Assembly: GCA_026182355.1 (NCBI GenBank)
Contig: JAPFBL010001617.1
Coordinates: forward strand, 5,715,001 to 5,779,000
Source of the DNA: Hermatobates lingyangjiaoensis
Lineage: Eukaryota > Arthropoda > Insecta > Hemiptera > Hermatobatidae
Direction of reading: 5' to 3'
Length of the DNA: 64,000 bases
Shown: piece by piece, positions 44,301 through 52,648 of the stretch
Layout: each line of letters opens with the position of its first letter
Numbering within the stretch: position 1 is the first letter of the stretch
Translations under genes and position numbers: made by a program
Notes under the pieces: model-generated
The model's input: only the letters and a program-made list of their open reading frames with translations
The model's database searches: none
What the model was told of the DNA's origin: nothing

Positions 44301-44767
44301 TAGAGCTGTCAGTTAAATTATGAATTGTAAAATCACAATGCACATTAAATATGTAAATGACAGCATTTAACTCAATGCCAACAACATAAAACATTTTCAA
44401 GTTAGAGTTCATACTTTTCATACAGACATAAAACAATGATACAAAATTACTAAATTCATCAGTTTTCGAGTATTTAATGCAACAAAAGTACTTTGCAATG
44501 TCACTAGGAGGAGCAATATTCTTAAATCTGTTACAGGTGCTGCTGTTAGCTTTAGCTCTGGGAAGTATTATCTCCAAATTGAAGCATCCAAATGTTCACC
44601 CCTGGTCGGACGAAAGTTACCACAAGGAGATTCACTTACACGTCCATCCCTTCAAGACGCCTCATTCCATCCTGCACACGCAACCATCTCCCGCCTCCCT
44701 CTACGAGCCTCCAATCCCTCCTAAATACCATGATTACATCTTAAACTCCCGATTCATAAATGAATAA
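27857..44767 (+). CDS. Osiris-like protein (DUF1676), three exons, 226 aa
   Basis: Joining 27857-28178, 42069-42196 and 44537-44767 gives an uninterrupted 226-residue frame with consistent splice phases (1, then 0). Residues 1-17 (MLTLTTFMLLLVTHSYG) are a signal peptide. RAERLFETHSLHW marks the conserved region before the membrane part. Residues 115-165 are the Osiris-type hydrophobic block (basic RRRFK, MMMLPIMYKLGVITTLLVML, then FSLKGLSIG|VLLLALALGSIISKL). A His/Pro-rich tail follows. Osiris proteins are insect endosomal or secretory membrane proteins linked to cuticle formation. The usual cysteine pair and the AQxLAY motif near the C terminus are absent here, so it is a divergent member; a skipped exon in the 13.9 kb intron 1 cannot be excluded. 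The gene stands alone in this window, unlike the usual Osiris cluster. Confidence 0.72.
28281..28650 (+). repeat. Helitron-like 5' end and tRNA-like tandem units in Osiris intron 1
   Basis: TCTATATATAAAGTTGGTGA at about 28292 looks like a Helitron 5' end. Two copies of the CTCGCCGATGACA(C/G)TAGTGC unit seen at 12740-13110 lie at about 28469 and 28601. Confidence 0.5.
29190..29480 (+). repeat. Diverged direct repeat, copy 2 (inside Osiris intron 1)
   Basis: Partner of 27270-27615, with the blocks GCATACCATAAAGTTATATA, GTTATAAAAGAAAATTTACA, TTGACTCATACACGAG and CCTAACATAATATAAAC in the same order. Confidence 0.5.
29775..29798 (-). ncRNA. Hammerhead-ribozyme-like core
   Basis: The minus strand reads CTGATGA, then CTGGTGAGAAGTT, then GAAAC. 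Both core boxes are canonical. The stem II pairing (ACT with AGT) is short. Confidence 0.4.
29820..31190. other. No gene recognised; includes family X-like sequence at 30110-30260
   Basis: A GT-rich stretch with CCAAAAGTTTGTGGACACAC and the following block at 30110-30260 resembles family X. An A-rich run lies at 30905-30940. No exon was seen. Confidence 0.35.
31194..31255 (+). ncRNA. Hammerhead-like core with perfect stem II, Penelope-like end
   Basis: CTGATGA (31194-31200), GAACAC, loop AAA, GTGTTC, then GAAA (31217-31220). Six perfect stem II pairs make this the clearest core in the window. The following CGCGTTGAATAAAACTTCAT, then TTGTGTGGAGACTT is shared with 6958-7030 (minus), 7240-7310 and 33850-33927 (minus). 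Confidence 0.6.
31393..32950 (+). mobile_element. Family X, most complete copy, candidate DNA transposon with 16 bp terminal inverted repeats
   Basis: ACTTTACTATAAGTAA at 31393-31408 is the exact reverse complement of 32935-32950. The 1.56 kb between contains no long reading frame, so it would be non-autonomous. Ordered landmarks are TTTCTTGAGTATATAAAGCA, CTTTCCCATCATGCATAATT, TTGATCCATCAAAGATTCTG, a CCCA/CA microsatellite (about 32793-32836), and TCTCGAGATCGAATTT. I could not define a target-site duplication. Confidence 0.5.
33840..33930 (-). mobile_element. Penelope-like end unit with decayed hammerhead core
   Basis: The minus strand reads CTGAGCA, then TGAACAGGAAGTGTTT, then GAAACGCG, and ends in TTGTGTCGAGACTT. 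It is a diverged relative of 31194-31255. Confidence 0.5.
34498..36060. repeat. Rearranged family X copies
   Basis: 34498-35060 starts with the family X terminus (AAGTAAAGTATAGTGATCAT) and runs in minus orientation (ATTATGCATGATGGGAAAGT at 34707). 35150-35560 then shows plus-orientation landmarks (GCATGATTGGTCTC, ATCCACCAAAGATTCTGGAC). 35590 begins another left end (GTAGCCTACACTCAACTTTA). This looks like two or three nested or colliding copies. Confidence 0.5.
36130..36531 (-). mobile_element. Helitron 5' end fragment
   Basis: Read on the minus strand from 36531: TCTATACAAATAAAAAAGAA, then CTGTACATTGCTTAGAACTG, followed by the CATAAGAC block and an AAACTTTTTG-type interior shared with 11376-11870. 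It is truncated at the other side. Confidence 0.6.
36880..37110 (-). mobile_element. Old GIY-YIG (Penelope-like) relic
   Basis: The minus strand reads VYRINRVAKKSFHI and, after a frame shift, LAYVGQTGKI, which resemble the VYRI...YVGQTG motif of Penelope-like endonucleases. Heavily decayed. Confidence 0.4.
37631..37651 (-). ncRNA. Hammerhead-ribozyme-like core (weak stem II)
   Basis: The minus strand reads CTGATGA, then TGAGGATATC, then GAAA. Confidence 0.35.
38027..38048 (-). ncRNA. Hammerhead-ribozyme-like core
   Basis: The minus strand reads CTGATGA, then CGACGATGGTC (GAC pairs GTC), then GAAA. Confidence 0.45.
38097..38177. repeat. Inverted repeat, about 33 bp arms
   Basis: GAATTTTTTAACTAAGAAAA and the bases following it (left arm to about 38129) are mirrored at about 38145-38177 with one or two mismatches. 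It lies between inward and outward Penelope-like ends. Confidence 0.75.
38500..39670. other. No gene recognised
   Basis: AT-rich Osiris intron sequence. A decayed hammerhead-type box (CTGATGACCGTATGG on the minus strand near 38716) lacks the GAAA box. Confidence 0.35.
39684..40003 (-). mobile_element. tRNA-derived SINE, 13 bp target-site duplication
   Basis: Same family as 24253-24571, reversed. On the minus strand the B-box region reads CGGGGTTCGATCCC. CTCTGATTTTATA flanks it at 39671-39683 and 40004-40016. It is inserted in Osiris intron 1. Confidence 0.9.
40230..40420 (-). repeat. Family X end fragment
   Basis: GAAGTATAGTGATCATGAAA at 40240 and TGGGAAAGTCACTTTTTTGC at 40320 are family X landmarks brought close together, so the copy is internally deleted. 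Confidence 0.45.
41390..41600 (-). mobile_element. Old GIY-YIG (Penelope-like) relic
   Basis: The minus strand reads YIGQTGKSP and later HDINWTEAKMITHETLVLL, resembling the YIGQTG and distal parts of Penelope-like endonucleases. Stops and frameshifts are present. Confidence 0.4.
41605..41765 (-). repeat. Family X end fragment with GT tract
   Basis: Starts AATAAGTAAGGTATAGTGAT, then TTGATCTCGAGATTTTGACG, and ends in a GTGTGCGTGAGGGTGGGTGG tract. Confidence 0.5.
42069..42196 (+). CDS. Osiris-like gene, exon 2 (first membrane half)
   Basis: The acceptor is TTGATTTCAG|CA; two bases complete the codon begun in exon 1. The donor is ATTGGG|GTAAAT at a codon boundary. The exon encodes SRTFGLRRRFKMMMLPIMYK and the hydrophobic stretch ending LKGLSIG. 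Confidence 0.75.
42550..43280 (-). pseudogene. Helitron helicase remnant in Osiris intron 2
   Basis: The minus-strand order is: SLWRKLIKFHLTTYMRVQEE (43276-43088), then across stops THYPQEFLDSLELSGL (about 42900), then MRNIDPPRLCNQTKLITGEL and IQFPIQLVLAL (42808-42600). These match the WRxxxxxxLTxNMR, YPxEFLNSL and LRNxxxxxLCNGTRL motifs of Helitron Pif1 helicases. Confidence 0.75.
43290..44536. other. Remainder of Osiris intron 2; no gene seen
   Basis: AT-rich with no recognisable element apart from the Helitron remnant to its left. Confidence 0.4.
44537..44767 (+). CDS. Osiris-like gene, exon 3 (end of membrane block and tail)
   Basis: The acceptor is AATCTGTTACAG|GTG at a codon boundary. 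The exon encodes VLLLALALGSIISKLKHP, a His-rich HPWSDESYHKEIHLHVHPF, and a Pro/Tyr tail ending in YHDYILNSRFINE. TAA is at 44765-44767. Confidence 0.75.
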   Translation: MLLLALALGSIISKLKHPNVHPWSDESYHKEIHLHVHPFKTPHSILHTQPSPASLYEPPIPPKYHDYILNSRFINE

Positions 44768-45429
44768 GTTTTCTATTCTTGATATCAAATATTTCAATAC
44801 AAATTACGTCACGCAAATACTATCCCGCCTACATTGAAACAATGAATAAGTTCCTAATATTTCTTTGCTTGTATATTTGTTAAATACTTATCATTTATAG
44901 ATTAAGCTATATTTATGAGAATTACTTTTAGCCATAGTGTCGATTCATTTCTAGTATGATTTATTTTAAAAGAAAGAAAGAGTAAAGTGAAAAAAAAAAG
45001 AGAAAGTGAGTCAAATGACTTTCAAATGAGTTGAAACATTTTTCTCCATAATTGAAACTTTTATGACAAAATATTTAAAACATTGTAGGCAATATCAAGC
45101 TCTATGGACATTTGTTATGTGTGTATCTCCTTCTAGTCAATGTAAAATGTATTACCTTTTCATACTGAATAGCAAATTGTTGTCCAAACAAATTTACATT
45201 TAATTATTTATTAGTATAAGCATTACGTATTTGTTTGTTGTATTGGACTAAATATATATATATATCAACATTGAAAAACGATCCGGTATCAGACAAATAA
45301 AAATTCAACAAACATGGTGAGTCTCTTACACTTGATGACTGTTCAACCGAAAATTAGAGAAGGTGTATGCCATTCAATTGTTTGTTTTTCAAGTTTATTT
45401 CTCAAAACCAAATATCAAAGAGTAATAAT

Positions 45430-46441
45430 TTTCTTTTTGTGAAAAGAAGGTGTGAAAACATCAGAAATTATTCAGGATCTGCAAGGTATATTTGGTGAGT
45501 TCGCAGAATCCAAAAGTACTGCTTACTTGTGGATCGATCGTTTTAAAATAGATGGAACATCACTGGAAGACGAACCACGCAGTGGGTGCCCAAGCACATC
45601 GGTGAATGAAAGAAACATTACTGCCATCGAAGGTCTACTGGTTGAAGACAGGCAAATTAGTGTGAACCTAGAGATAGGTACATGAGAAGTTCATGACACC
45701 TTGCATGATTGTTGGGGTGTTAGTAAGGTTTCGGCGTGCTGGGTGCTAAGGCTGTTGGGAACAGAACCGAAAATCAATAGGTCTGATACTTGTCGTCAAC
45801 TTCAAGAGCTGTTAGCCCGTTACGGTGATGAATTTTGGCAACGAATAATAACTAATGACGAAACGCGGATTTCTTATTTCAAACTTGAGACCAAAAGTCA
45901 ATCCAAAGAATGGCACAAATCTGAAGAAGGACCTCCACTTAAGGCGCGGGCAGTTCCGTCTGCTGGAAAGGTAATGATTAGTGTATTCTGGGATTGCGAA
46001 GGGATTATTTTTTATAAATTATCTGGCAAAAGGTGCTACAATTAACGCAGAATATTATTCGAATTTATGAATCGGACCTTTGCGACAAGCACTTGTCAAA
46101 AATTGGCCTCGAAAGTGCATAAGCGTGTGTTATTGCAACAGGATAATGCAAGACCACCACCATAAGAAAAACGAAGGATGTTTTGAACGATTTACGATGG
46201 GCATTGCTTCCGCACCCACCTTATTCCCCTGATCTTGGACCCAGTGATCCTAGCTTTGTTCCTAGATTTGAAAAAACTCTTAGGGGGTACTCCATTTGAA
46301 AGTTTAACTAATGTAAAACGTGCCATAAAAAGTGGATTGAAGAAACACCGAAAAAACTGTTTGAGGACGGCTGAAAAATTAGTTTATCCTTGGGATAAAT
46401 GTATTCTGTTAAACGCATATTATGTTGAAAAAGTACCTTGA
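45430..46441 (+). pseudogene. Mariner-family transposase, degenerate
   Basis: Three frames in succession read a mariner transposase. 45452-45685 is the helix-turn-helix part (KTSEIIQDLQGIFG, then SKSTAYLWIDRFK and DEPRSGCPS). 45701-46045 contains ITNDETRISYF (first catalytic Asp region) and SAGKVMISVFWDCEGI. About 46125-46270 contains LLQQDNARP (second Asp) and HPPYSPDLGPSD (third Asp region). Three frame breaks or stops make it inactive. Terminal inverted repeats were not identified. It lies between the Osiris-like gene and Bap55. Confidence 0.85.
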
Positions 46442-47186
46442 AATTTGAACGAAAATTAACAAGTAAAAAAAAATATAGCCAAATTCCCAGAACTGGAAAC
46501 ATCCTGTGTATATATGTATTACCAAAAGTCGATGGGAGAGTATGTCTTCTTTGAAGCATATATTATTGAATTATCAGCAGCTTCACACCACTGATAACCA
46601 CGATATTTCAGGTAATTTTCCTTTCGTCTTGCTGAAGTTGCCATAACACCTATCCACGATACATTGCGTTAGGTTTGCAGTGTGGGATCATTCTACCATG
46701 AGCGTCGCTCATTCTCAGATGGAACGTTGCTTGCAGTTGAATGCTTATGTAGCCATCCTAGTGATTCATACTTCTGGTTTACCTAAAGAACTGACATTGA
46801 GTTCTCGTCTCATCAATTGCATGTCCGGTTCTAGGCTCCTGTTTGTCAGAGTTACAAAAATTTCTTTTTTCTGAAAATTAATAGAAAAGTTGCTTTCTTT
46901 TACATGAAGATCCTCAAATATTTGAATTTTTCAATATTTTCCTCCCGCTGGATAATAGTTGTGCCATGTACGAGCAGCATCTCCCATACACATTTATTTC
47001 TCTTTGTCATGTTCCTCTTATTTTTGTTATCTATTGCAAGGCTAATTTGGCTGTTTTCAGTCGTGAGTTTTAAGTAAGTACGAACAAACTTCTTTATGAC
47101 TTCTTCACTGCATGTAAAGAAGCACGTCTTGTCTTTAATTCGTTCTCATATGGTAGTGCAATTTAATTATTTCCTCGTTTAGAGTA

Positions 47187-47890
47187 TAGTGGTACCTCAA
47201 CTTAGGAATTTAATTCCTTGCGACCGACTTGTAACCGACTCGTATATCGAAATGGTCGTATGTCGAGACTAGTTTTCCGATAAGAATACACTATAATTAA
47301 ATTAATCTGTTCTACAACCCAAAAGCCTATGATAAATCCTTAATAAATGCTGCATATATATGGGTATAAATAACAATTACACATACATATAAATAGAAAT
47401 CAGTTCGCCTCAGAGAGTGGAAAATAAAGGTCGGAGAAGACGAAGGTTATGGAGGTAGAGGAGGATACGATGGAACGTGGAGCGTACTGCAACTTATAAC
47501 CTAATTTGCACTACGTAACATATAAGAATAAACAATAAATTAATTTTCTTGTTTTGAATTTTATGCTTCAATTAACGTAAAACGAAACCTAGTTTTCTAC
47601 GTTTGGGTTTATTTTATTGTATTTTATTTTACAGAGAGGATTTTTTTTATTTTATTTTAATTTTTTTACTTTTCTTTCTAATTCTCACTTTGCCCTTATT
47701 CACTTGCACTCACATCAGGCATTGATTTTTCTTTTCTCCACTTCCACTCGTTTCACTATGCGACGCATCATCATACGTCGAATCTCCATCAAATCTTCGT
47801 ATATTGAGAAGAATTTCGTCCAAAATTTATGAAGTATATCGAAATATTAGTATGTCGGTACGTTCTAATCGTTTTCGAATCACTACAGTG
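47187..47890. repeat. Unclassified repeat starting GTGGTACCTCAACTTAGG
   Basis: The first part (GTGGTACCTCAACTTAGGAA, then CGACCGACTTGTAACCGACT) has the look of a widespread arthropod DNA-transposon terminus. No matching opposite terminus or transposase was found. Confidence 0.3.
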
Positions 47891-48449
47891 GATCGGGTTC
47901 TTTCAACGTAGGCTGAAATGGTGGAGCGCTTCATCTGTCAGGGCATTCGCCAACACCATTAAGACAAAGTCCAGTGATGGTCGCCTTGGTGTAGACTTTT
48001 GCTGTTAACTCTTCCACTGCTTGATTTACTAGCACGTCTAAAAAGATCCATAGCATGGGATCTACATGCTAAAAAAGCATGTAGTATTGTATCCTTCCCG
48101 GGCGGCACGTGCCAGGGGGCACTTTGAGGGGATAAAAATAGAAAATAGAAAAAATTAAAATCATAAAACGCCAACAAAAATCTGAAATTTTATATCAAAA
48201 TGAGTGTTTAAGGTCGCAATTATTTTTATTTGTGTAATACAGTTTTTAAACAGATTTTTCAACCGTAATGTTTGAAAATAAAAAATAATTTATTTTAATT
48301 TTTTTAAAACTAGTTTTTAAAGGGGTTGAAAGTTCATTATATTTTTTTTCTTAGCCAGTTAATATAATTTAACGATTTTCTTATGATTTGTATTATTCGT
48401 TTTTGAAAAATCTTTGGTTTTCTTTGATGATGACTACATCATTACAATA

Positions 48450-48523
48450 TGTACAGGGCTTCCAATATTTGTAGCTTCTCCGCATGAAGAAGTATCATGA
48501 ACAAATATTGGAAGCCCTGTACA
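48450..48523. repeat. Perfect 23 bp inverted repeat at a Penelope-like head-to-head junction
   Basis: 48450-48472 and 48501-48523 are exact reverse complements around a 28 nt centre. The right arm begins GIY-YIG C-terminal coding (ILEALYIKERNPSINLQ). The left arm is the same coding in reverse. Confidence 0.85.
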
Positions 48524-48908
48524 TAAAGGAAAGGAACCCCTCTATAAATCTCCAGGTCAAGGACATGTATGTAATTCCGACGAGCAGGAGCCTGGAGCCG
48601 AGCATGAGGTCCAATCAGAGCAGCAGCCTTAACCCTGCGCTCTGATTGGTTCGAATTAGTCAACCTGATTGGCATTTAAGCTGTTCACTACAAGGCATGC
48701 TCTACCTGAAGATGACCAATGTTCCTATGGTCGAAAGCTCGTATAATATTGAAGATGTCTCTAGGACAGATGCTATGGCAACTGCAGCCAGAAGAAAGAA
48801 AAATCGCCCGGAGGATCGAGGCCACCAGCTTAAAGTTAGTGAGTGCAGAAGCTGCTGCAAATTTTAACAACATATGTTTGAGAGAAGACCTGCTGCCAAC
48901 GTATTCTA

Positions 48909-48935
<27 letters not shown>
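48503..48935 (+). mobile_element. Penelope-like element, 5'-truncated
   Basis: GIY-YIG C-terminal peptide (ILEALYIKERNPSINLQ, then MYVIPTSRSLEP), a hammerhead-like core (48706-48736), and ATG 48755 opening MSLGQMLWQLQPEERKIARR and reaching CLREDLLPTYSNIY, then (TA)n at 48909-48942. It is the same unit as 18893-19440. Confidence 0.75.
48706..48736 (+). ncRNA. Hammerhead-ribozyme-like core
   Basis: CTGAAGA, then GACCA...TGGTC (five stem II pairs around ATGTTCCTA), then GAAA. Confidence 0.5.
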
Positions 48936-48942
<7 letters not shown>

Positions 48943-48965
48943 TAAATACATAATTTCACTTAACT

Positions 48966-49205
48966 AGGGACCACGGTAGCACAGTGTTAACGTGCTCGTC
49001 TCTGGATTGGTCGATCCGGTTCGATTCTCACTCTGGCAGTCGATTTTTTCACCTGGGAGGCGAACAAATCTGAGCACATCATCCCTCGTAGAGTGCGTTA
49101 AGCCGTCGGTCACAATCATGTACGAAGTCAGATACTCATTAAAAATCCGTACTCCAATACACTTGACTTCGAGAGAACTTAGGACTCCTAATGTATACTC
49201 ATTAG
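48966..49205 (+). mobile_element. tRNA-derived SINE, 3'-shortened copy
   Basis: CCACGGTAGCACAGTGTTAA (A box), CCGGTTCGATTCTCAC (B box) and ATTTTTTCACCTGGGAGGCG match the family at 24253. The last roughly 80 bp are missing or diverged. Confidence 0.75.
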
Positions 49206-49209
49206 GGTG

Positions 49210-52200
49210 ATGCAATATTTCCTTGATGAATCAGTGTCAGAGGTATAGTTTTCTAGCAGACCCTCAAAAAAACCCCCTAAATCTATTAAGCGTGTATAAT
49301 TATCATATATATAATGTATTATATACATACTTACCAATATTATATTGTAGAATAGTTTGACAATCTTTCCATACATCATCTTAAAACTACCACCAGAGGG
49401 ATAAATATTTTTTATCTCCAGAAGAAAAACGGCGGGAGAATAATGAAAAAACGGGGATGTAATACAGGTTGTCCAACCTAATTATTTTGTTGATATAGAT
49501 TTTTAGATATAAAGTGTAATGACATCGGGAAGTTAGGTTGGCAAGCCTTTTAAATCCCAGCTGTATAGCAAGTCATTCAACTCCGTTTTGTTTACATACT
49601 TTTATTTAGCTTTCGTAAACCTTTATTTTGGATTATTAAGAGTGATTATTGTATTTATATTAATTAACACTTAATAAACTCTCATAAAACATGTTCTGTA
49701 GATATAATATTTATGTACCTCGAGAATAATGAGCTGTTATTCCCTCGCGTATTTATCTCTCTCGACTTCGCCTCGGCATTTATTAGTCTTGATTCCTTCA
49801 GCGTTGTCAACATCGAAGTTTAAGTAATCAACTAAAACACTTGGAAAATAATAGAAATAGACCTCATTATTCCTTAGTTGCATAAATATTTATTATTAAC
49901 ACTTCGGTGTATCACTTCGTTGAGGCTATGAAAGGGTAACTTGGTTAATTCCCAAAATAATATTTATAAATTATCCATACGAAATAAACTAGTATAATTT
50001 TATATGGTATATATAAGAACATATTTAAGAATTTTAAGATTAGAGAATCGGACTCTTCAATACACTGATAGTATATTGATACACTGGAAGTATATTGACC
50101 ATTCACTTCAATATACTTCCATGTCCAACATCCGACTCTGCAACCCTGTATATGTGTTTATTATTTTACCAATTAAAGAATTTATTAAAGCCAAAACCAG
50201 AAAAATGTTATTATAACCTGAAAAGAATAAAATATTACTAGATCTTAAAGTGTGTAAAAAAAAACTAGTAAATTAAAAAAGTGTATTTGGAATTTCAGAA
50301 TGTATATTGAAATGCTTTAATCAATTCTGCTTTAAACAAAATTGTATTGTGTTAAATATATATAAAAGAATTGTTAGTTAATGTCTTTTTAAATATACCA
50401 AATCCTCTCTGACATATACTTAACCATATGCTTACAAAGGAATTATTGTTGATTCTGTGGCTCCCTCAATTGACACCCAAATATCAGTAGTAGGCAAAAT
50501 GTTACACATTCTTCGTCAATGGGTGTCTTAAATTTTAGTAGATGTGTTACCAAAATGGTTAATACTGGACTGAGCAGATTATACAGATGATATCATTGTT
50601 TTATTTTTAACGTTCCTAGAAATGGGCACGAACAAGTCCCAGTAATATCTGCTATTCGAGAAATGGTTGGTTAGATGACAGGAATGAAGATGAGCTCTTT
50701 TGATTGGCCTGATAATGGATCAATGACTTATTAATAATTTCAGGATTGTGATGGTGGAAGCTCATTATTCTATGGTTACTCATCTAATTAGGCACGGATG
50801 AGTAGGACAAAAGGTGGGATAGTACGCCATGCTTGTTTTGTTTAGATAATAGGTTCTTGTTGAGTCTTTGTATACTTAAAAAGTTTCTTGTCATTAAAAA
50901 AGAAGTTGTTCACATTGAAAGCCTGACACTATCCCAGTACCACGTTGTTTTTTAACTGCTATTAATTTAAGTCTCTTCCTTAATTGTCTATTAATAAAAT
51001 TTCACAATCTATCTGACTATTAATAAGAATATTTCCAAAATTAAGCAGATGAATTCTTAGTAATTACAACAACCAAATGGTATTTGAAGAAGAGTTCACC
51101 ACTTGAAACAAGATTGTAATCCGATTGACCTTTGTCATGTACATCAGGTAAAAGAAATTTTTCGAAATTGCAGCTTTTCTAATTTTTAGCAAGTGGTTAA
51201 CTTTATTTATTAAATATTATGCGTTATTATAATATTTAACCAATTTCAGAATTCCATATTTTACTTTTTCCGTTCATAGTTCTCAAAGGAGTAACTTTAC
51301 TTTTCCATCCTAATAACTTTATCGGTTATCAGTTAAGGAACAAAGTATAAAAGTCTTTTATTACTAAACAAATATAATTATTTAAATATTTTTTTCAGTC
51401 AACAACTCTTCCTAATACCTTTACTGTAAGTATATAAAACTGGTGAAATAAAGGTCCTCTTCCTCCCAGTTCCTAATTTCTATAGGATCGGAGAACTGTG
51501 TGACTAAGAAATAAACAGTTTTATTGTTCTATCTAAAATGTCGAACACATTTTGACTCGATTACTTGCAATTAATGTTACTTGAATCTGTTTTGGAGAAG
51601 AACAAAATTTGTAATAGAGGCGTGTAGTTATTATAGCTATTTTCACTTAGTATTGAAACAAATTTACATAATTTAAATAACTGAATGAACAGCATTTTAA
51701 TGATGACCAAGGTATGTTTATAAAACAAAGTCACTGTCGCAATGTATGAATTTCAAGGGGAAAAGTACTCAGGAAGTAATACATTCGAATGTATTCAAAA
51801 AGTGTTTCTAATTTTTTAATAACCTTTTACAAAGTCATTTATAATACACAAAAGCTATACATTTTACAAAGAAATCACTTAGTTATTCTAAAACATCACA
51901 CGAACGATATCCCATTTATATAACTAATTTACACAAAAACATGGTTTACGATCGATAAAATTACATGTGTTCAACCAATAATAAAAATTAAAAAAATACA
52001 TGTTATTTAAAATCATCTGAGACTCTCAAAATAAAAAATACATGGTTCATATTTTCTCCAATAAATATTCTTAGGTGTATTAACATACTTTTTTGTATTA
52101 CAATCCGGGATAATGTTCAACAAAGTTCCTGTAATAGTTGTTCAACTTCAATTATTTCATTGCTACATTGAAGAGTTTCTCTCCTTTAAAGGTACATTAA

Positions 52201-52430
52201 AATATACTTGGCGAAATATATTAGGGAAGAATTTTAAAATGAATCATTCTACCACACAAATTTTGTGTAAAAATTTGTATACACAAATTTTGTGTAAAAT
52301 AACCTTATACTGAACAAATAGAATCAGTAGATTAAAAATCACGAGGCTTTATGAGAAACCCTGTACAGTAATTTTATTTCTTTCCACGAAAAGAGAACTG
52401 AGGGTAAATTTTTATTTTCCCCGTAGAATA
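49210..52430. other. Intergenic, AT-rich; one hairpin, no gene recognised
   Basis: No exon, tRNA or clear element was found. TGGAAGTATATTGA at 50084-50097 is mirrored by TCAATATACTTCCA at 50106-50119, a 14 bp hairpin. This region holds the 3' flank of Bap55. Confidence 0.4.
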
Positions 52431-52432
52431 TT

Positions 52433-52648
52433 TTAAGGACATTTACGATCAATTTGCGACTTGCCAGACTCTTCATATTCTTGACTGCTAATCCACATTT
52501 GCTGAAAGGTTCCAATCGAAGCAAGAATAGAGCCGCCTATCCAAGAACCAAACCTTCGTTCCGTGCAACCGTTGGCTGCAATCATTTTTAATCTCATGGA
52601 TGAAGGAATTCTCATAGACAGGTCACGATTCAGTCTTTCAGGGAAGCC
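52433..52648 (-). CDS. Bap55: Bap55 exon 4 (C terminus)
   Basis: The acceptor TATGAAG is followed by GGC at a codon boundary. The exon encodes [20 protein letters not shown] through RKCP and TAA (52435-52433). It carries the last actin-fold helices that are most conserved in this family. Confidence 0.95.
   Translation of the reverse strand, partial: GFPERLNRDLSMRIPSSMRLKMIAANGCTERRFGSWIGGSILASIGTFQQMWISSQEYEESGKSQIDRKCP

Noticed and set aside
47959..48177. 72-codon minus-strand frame as a gene
   Set aside because: No homology recognised, no splice or conservation evidence, and it lies beside repeat sequence.
50570..50640. YTDDIIVLF-like reading resembling a reverse transcriptase YxDD motif
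   Set aside because: Only about ten residues in one frame, with no neighbouring RT motifs, in AT-rich intergenic DNA.
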